Origin: Atriophallophorus winterbourni
Taxonomy: Eukaryota > Platyhelminthes > Trematoda > Plagiorchiida > Microphallidae
Reading direction: 5' to 3'
DNA: 64,000 bases
Assembly: GCA_013407085.1 (NCBI GenBank)
Contig: JACCGJ010012616.1
Location: 109,016 to 173,015, forward strand
Position 1 is the stretch's first letter; each line of letters opens with the position of its first letter. A program made the position numbers and the translations under genes. Below, piece after piece: positions 33,204 to 42,734 of the stretch. The notes beneath the pieces were generated by a model. It saw only the letters and a program-made list of their open reading frames with translations, searched no databases and had not been told where the DNA came from.

Positions 33204-34450
33204 ACTATGCGAGTGAGAGGAGCAGTCAAAGCAACGCGACACCTGCGAAGTACGGCGGGGGTAATTTTGTCTGCGCCAGGGGACTTCTTATCGTTTATTC
33301 GACAAATTTCCCGCCCAACCATGTATTCGTTGACAGTCATTTCACTTAATAATTCAAAATGTGGTGAACTCGATGAAAGTTGATATGGTATACAACGCTT
33401 GGGATTGAATACAAATGAGTAAAACGTTGCTAAAGCGTCTGCAGTATCTTGGGCAGTGTGGGTCAATCCATGAGGTGTTAGTACAGAGAATACACCTCGT
33501 TTGATCTTTGATCGTTCATTTACTATTTTGTACAGAAGCTTAGGATTCTTCTCCATTCTCTTAAGCAAGTTCCATTGGAATTGCATGCGATCTTCTCTTA
33601 CAAGAGTAGTGACTTGATTCCGTATCTTACAGAATCGTTTCCAAGTTTCTTCCGTACCAAACTTCTTATGAGTTACCCAGGACTCTCGCTTAACAGCTAA
33701 CCATTTGTTCGTTCTACTCCGAATAACAAACTGGTTGTTGTAGCTGCATTTGTGTGGTACAAAAATCGGGTTTCCGTAAATCTTCGATTTGAGATAATTT
33801 AGAAACGAATTGTAATATGAGCCACGATCCATTGAATCAAACTCATGAGTGTGTGCATCCCGGAGACTGATATTTAAGGATTCAAATTGTATTTTCCTTA
33901 TGACTTTCGTCTGTTCACACAATCGTTCCGCACTACATACATAGTCAAACAAAAGCACAACATGATCACTCTTCCCCAGTGGTGCCAGGTATTGTATACC
34001 CTCTACTGCGGTTGCCTCAGGCGGTACGACAAGGTCAAGGTTTGAAGGTTGGTCAAGACCCCGCCAGCGAGTTGGCTGGTTAACGTGATTGTGTAGTGGA
34101 GCAAATTCTATAACCTCCTTGAATTTATGTTCAAACGAATGCAGGGAGTGCTCACCTTTCGAAAATAGATGCGAGAGATTAAAATCGCCAATGATTAGCA
34201 ATTGCATAATCTGGCATCTTGTGATGTGTTGCAATGATTCGATGAGTTTATCATTGTATGAGCTTTCGGATGATGGCGAGCGGTAAACGATGCCGATCGT
34301 ACATTCATCTCCATTGACTAGTTTTACTGAACACCACATCGTATCAGGAAGGCTGAGGTCAGGATGATCGATGACGTTACACTGCGCTAAACGTTCGTGA
34401 TAGTAGACTGCAACTCCACCACCGGATCTTCCATCACGATCGCGACGGAG
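33204..34450 (-). pseudogene. LINE-C ORF2, N-terminal part (endonuclease to early reverse transcriptase)
   Basis: The open frame covers most of an APE-type endonuclease, starting at LRRDRDGRSGGGVAVYYHE, with GIVYRSPSSES, IGDFNLSHLFS and GKSDHVVLLFDYV. A linker and the reverse transcriptase entry KKSPGADKITPAVLRRC follow. It is cut at 33204, where the 3' tail of the inserted LINE scrap begins. Codons beyond 34450 in the same open frame belong to flanking LINE-E sequence, antisense. Confidence 0.88.
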
Positions 34451-35097
34451 ATAATTGTCCTGGTGTCTGTTATGTTTGTCTGGTTTGCAAGGCGAAATCA
34501 ACACCGTCAGCCACGGCGGCGAAAACCCCTGAATATGATATTGAGACGCGTCTAAATGGAATGGAAACCAGTATACAAAAACTGAATGAACTGATAATAA
34601 ACGTCATAAGGTCACCGTCGTTACCCGACTTATGTTAATACCGAAGAGCCGTTAGATAATCCATCATACTCGAGCATGCCAACATTTGCTCAGATAACCG
34701 CGCAGATGGTGACTAAAACGGGGAAGCGTTCGTTGGGATCAGTGACTCCTCGACTTAACTGAACCGAAAAGGATTCAGAAAATCCACCACTAAAATAACT
34801 GACTCAAATTATAAAATAAAATCCGTGGGTGTAAACCTTAGCGTTATATGTACAAACGTGACCGAGTCGCAGGAAACGCTGTTTGAAGCTAAGCAAAAAC
34901 ATGACTTAGCTGAGTTGTATATACTCTGCAGTCAAATGTGATTGGCCGCGGTTACTCCCTCATCAATCGTTCGATCAAATCGCCACCTGAATTCTCCTCA
35001 CACGGATGATCCTCGCCTATTAAGAATAACGCTGCAATCTGCGGCGGTCGTGGAAAACGTACACGTAAATGCTTACATTCTTAGAGGTGTTCCAGTT
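34451..35097 (+). pseudogene. LINE-E ORF1 (right copy), ends at R1 array
   Basis: Repeats the segment 28482-28764 (here 34455-34738), then continues with NYKIKSVGVNLSVICTNV, the KQKHDLAEL region, LAAVTPSSIVRSNRHLNSP and LRITLQSAAVVENVHVNAYI, ending at RGVP where R1 sequence begins. Several stops and a frameshift are shared with the arm-2 copy (55946-56576), so it was dead before the duplication. Confidence 0.82.
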
Positions 35098-35207
35098 GGT
35101 TCGTTGTACGAACCCTATATAACAGTTGGCATACAAGTATAACATTGTTTATCTTGAGTCCACTGTTTCAATGCTCACTGAACCTGATCTTACTGTCTCC
35201 ACCTGAC

Positions 35208-35238
35208 GACGGCAAACAGCCAAAAACCGGAAGTGGTG
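35208..35238 (+). ncRNA. Decayed hammerhead motif, R1 monomer 1 of array A
   Basis: CTGACGA is kept, but GAAA is AAAA and GGTA is GGAA, so the core and cleavage site are lost. Confidence 0.55.
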
Positions 35239-35439
35239 TGTAAGGGATGGGGAAGTGAGCAACACATTACTTTGGTCATCCATAAGCGCCTCGATTGCTT
35301 ACCAAGAATCACTTTGTGATTCTCTGTCTGAACATCGTGGTTCGTTGTACGAACCCTATATAACAGTTAGCATACAAGTGTAAGCGTGTTTACCTTCATT
35401 CCACTCTTTCAATGCTCACCGAACCTGATCTTACTGTAT

Positions 35440-35477
35440 CCACCTGACGACGGCAAACAGCCGGAAACCGGTAGTGG
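35440..35477 (+). ncRNA. Hammerhead ribozyme motif, best R1 copy
   Basis: CCAC (35440-35443), CTGACGA (35444-35450), stem II CGGC-AAACA-GCCG (35451-35463), GAAA (35464-35467), CC/GG plus A-T pair as minimal stem III (ACCGGT), A at 35473 as the cleavage position, then GTGG (35474-35477) complementary to CCAC. All core positions fit the type I hammerhead. The self-complementary stem III without a loop suggests a double-hammerhead form in multimers, an inference. Confidence 0.72.
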
Positions 35478-35680
35478 TGTGTAATAAAGGGGGATGTGAG
35501 CAACACATTACTTTGGACATCCATAAGCGCATTGTGTGCTTGACCAAGAATCACTTCGTGATCCCGTGTATGAACATCGTGGTTCGTTGTACGATCCCTA
35601 TATCACAGTGGCATACAAGTATAACTTTGTTTACAACATTACCACTGTTTCAAGGCTCACTGAACCTGATCTTACTGTCT

Positions 35681-35718
35681 CCACCTGACGACGGCAAACA
35701 GCCAGAAACCGGTAGTGG
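35681..35718 (+). ncRNA. Hammerhead motif, R1 monomer 3 of array A
   Basis: CCAC, CTGACGA, CGGC-AAACA-GCCA, GAAA, CCGGTA, GTGG. Differs from the copy at 35440 only by a C-A mismatch closing stem II. Confidence 0.65.
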
Positions 35719-35825
35719 TGTGTAAGGGATGGGGAAGTGAGCATCACATTACTTTTGTCATCCATAAGCGCCTCGATTGCTTACCAAGAATCACTTTGTG
35801 ATTCTGTGTCTGAACCAGACAATAA

Positions 35826-36040
35826 CGAATACTTCGCTTTGGGATTTAAAGCGAAGCGAAGTTGCGAAGCGAAGCGAATATTGTTGAATATTCGCTTCGC
35901 TATCGCCATGGCGAAGGGCAAAAATAAACTTCGCTAAAAATTCGTTATACTTCGCTTCGCTTAAAACGAAGTGCAAGTTCAAACTTCGCCGTAAACGAAT
36001 ATTAGCGAAGTCTTCGCTAAAAGCGAAGTCTTCATTTTTG
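35826..36040. promoter_or_regulatory. Left subterminal repeats of hAT (CTTCGC/GCGAAG clusters)
   Basis: More than a dozen CTTCGC or GCGAAG hexamers in both orientations, some as GCGAAGCGAAG. hAT transposases are known to bind short subterminal repeats, so binding sites are the natural reading. Bases 36041-36322 form the leader, with no other recognisable signal. Confidence 0.75.
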
Positions 36041-36322
36041 TACTTTAATATTTTAACCCTTCTACGGGAATTGTTTTTGATGTTGACACTTGTTGATAGA
36101 CACCGCCAGACAAGTGAACTCCGATGGTGACTGAAAGTACCGACGTAAGCCAGTTAGCAACAGACTGCTTGTTTATTTGCTATAAGCTAACATTTGAGGT
36201 GGTAACTAGTGTTACGGTCAGTAGACAAAGGGTTGTTCTTTTTTGTACTTTAATATTTTGTCTGCTATTTATTGTCTGCTATAAATAGGATGAAAATTTA
36301 ATTGTCTCATCATAGTTTCATC

Positions 36323-39300
36323 ATGAGCCCCCCGAAGACGCACCACAAGTCGGACAAGGACAAAGACTCGGCCTCGGCCAAGAAGTCCAAGAGGAGCCCG
36401 ACCCTCAACGTCAAGCTGCCGTCCAAAGACCCGTGGACCCCCAAGTCCTCAAGAAAGAGGTCTCCGCCGCCGTCAGATGATGATGATGATGACGACTTTC
36501 ATCACACCACCTACCGGCACAAGCCTACCAGATCACCGATCTGGAACTTCTTCAAGAAGGAGGCTGTGAAGAAAGGTGCGAAGGAAAGAGAAGTTCGAGC
36601 TCTTTGCCAAGTCGAGGATTGTGGCCAGTCCATTGCCCGGCCTCAGGGAACCCCCCAAGGAATGGTCTGCCACATCATGTCGAAGCATCCGGACGTTTCT
36701 AAGCAGTTTCTGAACCAGAAGGCCAATTTGGAGACTGAAAAGGTGAGTTAGACTCAGTTTGACGCAACCTTCGCTAAACTTCGTTTAAACTTTGCTATAC
36801 TTCGCAATATCTTGCCATATACTTTGTTATAGATCGCTTAGTACTTCCAAATACTGTGCATGAACATCGTTATACTTTGCAATAGTTTGTTGGAAATGAA
36901 GCTCAACTGTTTTTTCTTTATTTTCTTTCCCAGAAGAAGCAGCAGCAGTCCCAGTCCAGCTCTTGGCGAGTCAAGTTCGGGGAGTCATCCAAAACCTCTT
37001 CAAGAAGGCTATCAGTGACCCCGATCACCCAGTACTACAAGTCCGGCGGCAGCGCCAGCGCTCCCAAGAAGTACAACCCGAACAGTCCTCTCCAGCTGAG
37101 GACCAACCTGGAGATCATGGCCTACCTTGCCGGTGCCAACCTTTCGTTCAGCCATGTGGAGAATCGCCACTTTATAAGGTATTTGAAATGACAAATTTAC
37201 AATTACAAGTTGTTACCTTCTTACTTGAAAGATAATTTTGATTTTACTTTGCTATACTTCGCTTAATCTTCGCTATTCTTTGTTATATATTGCTATTTTT
37301 CGATTAAAAATCACTATAATTTGGATATATCGCTAATACCTTCGCTATTATTCCAGGTATTCTCAGTCGCTGGACCCGAAAATCAACATCCCCAGGCAGA
37401 TCATGTTTTCCAGGCACATCTGTACCCTCCTCTTCAAGAATGTAGAGGAAGCCATGGAGAAGAAGCTCGCCAAGGACCTGGCCAACCTCATGGGAGTTGG
37501 ATTCACCAGTGACATGTGGACCAGCCGCTCCAACCAGGGGTACCTGAGCTTGACTATCCACTACATTGATCCAGACTGGGTCATGCAGAGATTCACCATG
37601 GACTGCAGGATGGTGGTGGGTAGGCACGACTCGGAGGTGGTGGGCCGCTACCTCAACTCCATGATTGGTGCCATCAAGAACCTCAAAGACAGCACTGCGA
37701 CCATCATGGTCACGGACGCCGAGGCCAAAATGAAGAAGGCTGTGAAGAACGCTGACAAGATCAGCAAGCACCTGCTTTGCGTCGACCACGCAATTAACAA
37801 CGCCCTCAAGTATGCCATGCAGATCGAGGAGGTGGGCGACTTGGTCAAGCTGGTTAGGGCTCTGGCCACCGGGGTCAAGCGTTCTTCGGTCAGGAACGAT
37901 CTCATGAGGAAGAAGGCAGCTGACTTGGAAGGTGAGTGAGCGCAATATTCGGTTAACTTCGATACTATTCGCTATATAATTTGCTATGTTATTCGTTATA
38001 CTTCGCTATATTTGCAAAGCTTCGCCATATTATTAGCGAAGCTTCGTTATTATTTGCTATAACTTCGAAGTTCAGAAGTCATTCCTTTACAGTTCCCTTC
38101 ATCAAGATCGTTCAGTACAGCAAGATCCGCTGGTCTTCAATGTGCATGACCATCACATCCATCGTCCGGAACAAGGCGGTCCTGCTGTCGCTGAAGGATG
38201 ATGTCTTCAACACCCCTTCAGACTTTGCGGCCCTCATTCCAAACAAGCTGCAGTTTCAGGACCTGGAAGACATCCTCTGGCCCCTCGAGCAGATCAAGGA
38301 GGTCAGCAAACGTCTCCAGGCAGATGAGACGCCCACACTGCAGCATGTCATTCCGGACATGGCCAAGATTGCCATGATGTCCGCCTCCAGGATCAAGCTG
38401 TTCGCCGAATTTAAGGCTGCCACCAAGGCATTCATCAAGAAGTTCCAGGAGGAGATCAAAATCAGAGTTCCCGAGCTGGGCAGGAACGTGGACCTCTACC
38501 AGATTGCGCACTACCTGAACCCTACTCAGAAGGCCGTGTACCTCAGGACCAGGTCTCATGGTCACCTCTTCTACGAGTGCGAGCAGAGCATCAAGTTGCT
38601 CTTGGCCAACTTGGCCCCAGCCGCCCCACCATCCATTCAGATGCCGGAACCCGCTTGCCAAGATTTTGAAGGTTTTCTCCGAGAGCACCATGACCTTGAT
38701 CTTGATCCGGAATTGGCTTTGGCAGCGTCGACCAGTCCCAGTCCCAGTCTCAACCATCCCCAGTTCCTTCCTATGTCAAGGAGATGAATGAATGGATGGC
38801 GTCTCCCCTGGAAAAGGAGGACATCGACGTGCTCCAGTACTGGAAGATGAAGGCCAAGAAGCTCCCTCTACTCGCCAAAGTCGCCCAGTAAGTTGTTTCA
38901 AAGTTAAAGGTCACTTATTTTCCGTTGGATTATAATTTATTCTCGTTATTCGCCATTCTTCGCTATAATATTCGCTAAACTTCGCCATACTTCGATATTA
39001 TTCGCTATACTTCGATATATTATTTTCTATTCTTAGATGTAGTATTGCTATACTTTGATATAGTATTGCTATACTTCGAAATAGTAGTTTAACTTTTGTA
39101 CCCAATGGAACCTAATACAAAATACTAAACCTGTCTCATTTTCTTTTAGGATGGTCTACGCCATCCCGGCAACCTCAGCCTCATCAGAGAGGGTCTTCTC
39201 GGAAGCTGGACTCGTGACCAAGCCCACCCGAAGCCTTCTGAACAACGAGAGGGTACAGGAGCTCGTCTACATTCATGACAATTACGAGAGAGTGCTCCCC

Positions 39301-39558
39301 TACATGAAGAGGATGAAGCTCCGCATCCAGGAGTTCACCAATGGCGAAGGTACCAGCACTCAGTGTCAGCAGCAGCTCAAAGACCAGGATGACCCTGAGG
39401 CCAACCTTGAGGATGTCGAGTTTGTCGACACCCGGGAGCTCACGGCGGGGGCCTACTCCACTCTGACTGGAGGCAGCCGGACCAGTTCCGGCACCAGGTC
39501 CAGGTGCAGAACCCCGGTCTCAGAGACCGAGTCAGAGGAGGAGCCTAATTTCCTTTGA
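36323..39558 (+). CDS. hAT transposase, spliced (5-6 exons)
   Basis: Start ATG 36323; the open frame extends to 36302 only via a TTG. Exons inferred from GT/AG sites and frame: 36323-36742, 36934-37178, 37357-37931, 38093-38887, 39150-39558. Exon 1 has a lysine/serine-rich basic region, an aspartate run, then a BED zinc finger (CQVEDCGQS then CHIMSKH). Exon 2 has NLSFSHVENRHF. Exon 3 has GFTSDMWTSRSNQGYL and LLCVDHAINNAL, where hAT catalytic aspartates usually lie. Exon 5 begins MVYAIPATSASSERVFSEAG, the hAT dimerisation domain. Exon 4 needs either a 1-nt frameshift or a 92-bp intron at 38672-38763, which restores the frame exactly and gives about 783 residues. Exons are GC-rich unlike the surroundings. 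Confidence 0.9.
36743..36933 (+). other. hAT intron 1 with subterminal-type motifs
   Basis: GTGAGT donor and TTTCTTTCCCAG acceptor. Contains TTCGCTAAACTTCG, TTTGCTATACTTCGC and variants. Confidence 0.85.
37179..37356 (+). other. hAT intron 2 with subterminal-type motifs
   Basis: GTATTT donor, ATTATTCCAG acceptor. Contains TTTGCTATACTTCGC, AATCTTCGCTATTC and ACCTTCGCTATTATT. Splicing joins AG to G of a TAT-containing frame and keeps the reading frame. Confidence 0.85.
37932..38092 (+). other. hAT intron 3 with subterminal-type motifs
   Basis: GTGAGT donor, TTCCTTTACAG acceptor. Densest of the introns: TTCGCTATAT, TTCGTTATACTTCGC, GCTTCGCCATATT, and AGCGAAGCTTCG in inverted form. Confidence 0.85.
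38888..39149 (+). other. hAT intron 4 with subterminal-type motifs
   Basis: GTAAGT donor, TTTCTTTTAG acceptor. Contains TTCGCCATTCTTCGC, ATTCGCTAAACTTCGCC and ATTCGCTATACTTCG. Confidence 0.85.
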
Positions 39559-39617
39559 GAAAACACGGTTTTTTATATTTACAATTCCAAAGCTCATGAA
39601 AAAGTCCTCTCTTGTCA

Positions 39618-39623
39618 AATAAA
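39618..39623 (+). terminator. hAT polyadenylation signal
   Basis: AATAAA lies 60 bp after the transposase stop codon and before the right subterminal repeats. Confidence 0.65.
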
Positions 39624-39654
39624 AGTTCTTTCATGGTCAAAAAATAATTTATTT

Positions 39655-39895
39655 CGGAATTCGTTTTATTTCAGCGAACAAAGGCGTATTTAAACGAATA
39701 TTAGCGAATTATAGCAAATTAAAGCAAGGTTTTTTGTCGAAAACGAAGTTTTTGGGTTACATCGAAGTTGAGCGAAGATTATTCGCTAATATTCGTTATG
39801 GCGAAGTGCACTTTGGATATTCGCTTTGATACTATTCGCTATCGCGAAGGGCAGTCAGGCACTTTGAAAATTCGCTTCGCTCCAAAAAAGTGACA
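39655..39895. promoter_or_regulatory. Right subterminal repeats of hAT
   Basis: Repeats such as TTAGCGAATT, GAGCGAAG, TTCGCTAATATTCG, TTCGCTATCGCGAAGG and TTCGCTTCGCT, matching those at the left end and in the introns. Confidence 0.75.
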
Positions 39896-39917
39896 TTCGT
39901 TATTGTCTGGTCTGAAC

Positions 39918-42393
39918 ATCGTGGTTCGTTGTACGAACCCTATATAACAGTTGGCAGTTATGCATGTTTGTTGAATGTGCATGCAAATGCAAATGCGACA
40001 AATCGATTATTAATGGAGATAATTGTCCTGGTGCCTGATATGTTTGTCTGGTTTGCAAGGCGAAATCAACACCGTCAGCCTCGGCGGCGAAAACCCCTGA
40101 ATATGATATTGAGTCGAAGTGTTCCAGAGACTACATATCGTACTCATGCTGACTTACCATGGTGGGAGCGAAAGATGTCGCAGAAATCTCGTGAAGAACA
40201 TAATCCTAGAAGCATTGTAATTCTTGGTGTTCCGGAAGATGCTGCTGACTTAACTTCTCAAGTAAAGTCTGAGCACGACCACAAACAGTGGAAATATCTA
40301 GCCGAAATAATTGGTATTAAAAATGCCATACTTGCGAATGCTTTTATGATACCGCGGTCTGCCAACTATAAAGGTCAAGGTCCTATCCCTTTAAAGTTAA
40401 CCTTCTTCACAACCGAAATGACGGATACTATCAAACGTGAACGGAATGCTAATAAAAAACCTACCCCAAAACGTCAAGTTGAGCTTGCCCAAGGTAACAG
40501 CAGGAAGCAAGCAAACGGATAGTACCGACCCTCAAACGCCTAGTGATGAGGTTCAACCTGAACGTCATGCGATGGTTCCAAAAAACTTGAGCAGCCCGAC
40601 TCTAACCGAGTCAGCCCTTTGATAACTTTTCATGATTTCAACACCACAAACTCTATCAGATGTTTATATACAAATGCACAAAGCCTTCCAAACAAATTAG
40701 CTGAGCTAACAGAGATATGTTCGCGTTACTCACCTGATATTATCGACATTACAGAAACATGGTATTCTTCCCAATTAAATGAAACGGAGATATCAATTCC
40801 AAATATAAATGTGATAAGGAACGATCGAGAGAGAAGTACTGGTGGTGTTGCTCTTTATCATCATAATCGACTCCAGGGCCGTCCGCAGCAGAACAAAAAA
40901 GTGTATAGCACTGAAGCGAGCAGCGTGGGTGCAGCACAAAGCCAACGATACTTCTACTTCTTGGCAATATTTCCGTATGTTACGCAACAAAGTGAATGCA
41001 CTTATTCGAGAGGATAAGGAAGCGCAACAATTGATGCTCCTGTCAAAAATGGAACGCAACCTTAAGTTACTATACAAAATCATGAACGCCAAAGCGAAAG
41101 TCAAACCAGGTATTTTTCTCATCCACATTGGTGAAAAACTCACTGAAACAGCGTTGGAAACCGCAAATGCTCTGGCAATTTACTACTCTAAAGTGTTCGT
41201 GCCAAAGGTTTTAGTGGAACGTTTTGAGTATTCAATCGAAACATTGTGAGATATTTCGATAAATCCAATGATTGTTGCAAGTCATTTTCTCAAACTAAAT
41301 GTAAGAAAATCCCCAGGAGCGGATGGCATCACACCGGATGTGCTCAGGTTCTGTCACCGTCAGCTTTTTGAACCGCTCTCCAGCATGTTTAACTATTCGT
41401 TGTTTGAGGGAGTTGTACCGAAAGATTGGAAGTCCGGCGTGATAACACCTACCTTCAAAGACGGTTGACGATCTGACGCTGCAAATTATCGTCCTGTCAC
41501 ACTTTTACCTGTTAATGCTAAGCTCGTGGAACGTATAGTCTCGAAAAGAATGGTTGCACACTTTGAATCGCAGAATTTGTTTTCGCCAGCAGAGCATGGA
41601 TTTCGATCTCATCGCTATTGTCTAACGAATCTTCTCATAGAGTTAGACGACTGGACAAAGAAGTTGGACAGAAGTTCTTGCATCCACGTCTGTTACCTGG
41701 ACATTTTGAAAGCTTTTGAGAGAGTCAATCATCATTTGCTTTTTCGAAAACTGATGCGTTTAGGAATATGTGATCCACTCCTCTCATGGTTGTGCCACTA
41801 TCTGTCAGATCGCGACGCCCAAGTTATAGTTAACGGAGCGCTATCCCAAACGTTCAAAACCGCCAGTGGAGTCTGTGCTAGGCCCGCTCCTCTTTCTGCT
41901 GTTCATAAATTATTTATTCCCCCCTCATATCGTCCAAAATGGTCATGTTCGCGGATGATATGAAAATTTGGACGCTAATATGTTCTGCAGTCGATTGTGA
42001 GAAACTGCAAGTGGATTTGGACAGCGTGTCGATTTGGGCGGTCATGAAAGACATGTCATTCGACATATATAAATGTATGATGCGCCGTCTTGGCAAGAAT
42101 GTTCCTTGGACATATCGAGTGGGAACTGAAAACCTAGCATGGAGATCCTTAGAAAAAGATCTTGGAATACCAAGAATAACGAATGTCTACCATCGCCCTA
42201 CGATGGAGTATGCGGTAGAGGTCAGGGCTCCCTGGCTGCGAAAAGACATTGCTCTCTCCGATAAAATCTATCATAGAGCAACAAAGTTAGTGATGGGTCT
42301 TCTCAATGTTCCGTATACCGACAAATTGCGACGTCTGGGTCTATGTGACTTTACCCAAAGGAGGATACGACGCGATATTATTCTGACTTATTG
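39918..42393 (+). pseudogene. LINE-E, arm-1 copy: ORF1 remnant and ORF2 with deletions
   Basis: After an R1 remainder (39918-39952), ORF1 scraps give YACLLNVHA (PHD part), a jump near 40112, then HADLPWWERKMSQKSREE, SIVILGVPEDAAD and LKLTFFTTEMTDTIKRE to about 40540. ORF2 starts at 40619 with NSIRCLYTNAQSLPNKLAEL and DITETWYSSQ, then loses most of the endonuclease in a deletion near 40880. Reverse transcriptase blocks follow: VRKSPGADGITPD (41305), ERIVSKRMVAHFESQNLF (41530), CYLDILKAFERVNHH (41690), FADDMKIW (41945). Several stops and frameshifts. Near-identical inverted sequence lies in arm 2. It is cut at 42393 by gypsy G1. Confidence 0.88.
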
Positions 42394-42734
42394 TTAGGTG
42401 AGGCGTCCTAACCCATGACACGTGAGACCTTGGTAATGTCCTTATCTGAACATTACAGATGCATGGTGTGACACGTGCTAACCTTACGCTTCAATGTCCT
42501 TACCGCTTACTTTGCGCACCTCTTTCTGTCCTCTATATTAACACTGGCTGTGTCCAGCTCTAGGACCTGCGAACCTGTGTCTGAGTCTCGGCTTTGTCAT
42601 TTCATATCCATCCTGTGTTATGCTGTTCTCAGTCTCGGTGGGCTTGGTCTCTAGTATCATCTAGTTGATCACCTGGCACAACTGTTTCTCAAACCCACAC
42701 TACATAGCAACTTGGCGATGGGGTGTTTCCAATC

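Larger units (their letters stand above)
28765..34450 (-). mobile_element. LINE-C (CR1-type), split by a LINE scrap and a gypsy element
   Basis: The minus-strand element occupies 28765-30265 and 33204-34450, about 2.75 kb of its own sequence. The 5' end is truncated inside the endonuclease. The 3' end has a TCTGAGT-type tandem tail and the shared AAGCTTAA / ACCATA motif. The gap holds a short plus-strand LINE 3' end that itself received the gypsy element 30458-33118, giving three nesting levels. Arm 2 has no LINE-C at the corresponding place. The element is flanked by direct copies of about 284 bp of LINE-E ORF1. Confidence 0.88.
35098..35815 (+). repeat. R1 tandem array A: retrozyme-like repeat with hammerhead motifs
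   Basis: Three hammerhead-bearing monomers plus partial ends. CTGACGA occurs at 35213, 35444 and 35685, giving 231- and 241-bp periods. Each monomer contains a GGTTCGTTGTACGAACC palindrome, a TATATAACAGTTGGCATAC block and AATCACTTTGTGATT. The array interrupts LINE-E ORF1, and a hAT element interrupts its last monomer at 35816. R1 has no coding capacity. Tandem non-coding monomers of this size with hammerheads match animal retrozymes, which are thought to borrow PLE machinery. Confidence 0.82.
35816..39909 (+). mobile_element. hAT DNA transposon, structurally complete
   Basis: Terminal inverted repeats CAGACAATAACGAAT (35816-35830) and ATTCGTTATTGTCTG (39895-39909), flanked by the 8-bp duplication GTCTGAAC at 35808-35815 and 39910-39917, the hAT hallmark. 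The empty site survives once in arm 2 (GTTCAGAC, 55226-55233). The 4094-bp element carries one spliced transposase gene. Both subterminal regions and all four introns are dense in CTTCGC/GCGAAG. It sits in an R1 monomer, and absence from arm 2 dates it after the inverted duplication. Confidence 0.95.

Noticed and set aside
34942..35142. Frames ending GSLYEPYITVGIQV as a small gene family
   Set aside because: They are LINE ORF1 codons running into the R1 palindrome, not a conserved protein.
35098..35815. CRISPR-like direct repeats
   Set aside because: Units of ~240 bp repeat end to end with no spacers; eukaryotic context; hammerhead motifs explain the structure.
36302..36322. Upstream start of the hAT frame at 36302
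   Set aside because: It begins with TTG; the first ATG in a plausible context is 36323.
37304..37945. 213-codon minus-strand frame over hAT exon 3
   Set aside because: Antisense shadow of a GC-rich exon; no family resemblance, while the plus strand has clear hAT motifs.
38218..38757. 179-codon minus-strand frame over hAT exon 4
   Set aside because: Antisense shadow, as above.
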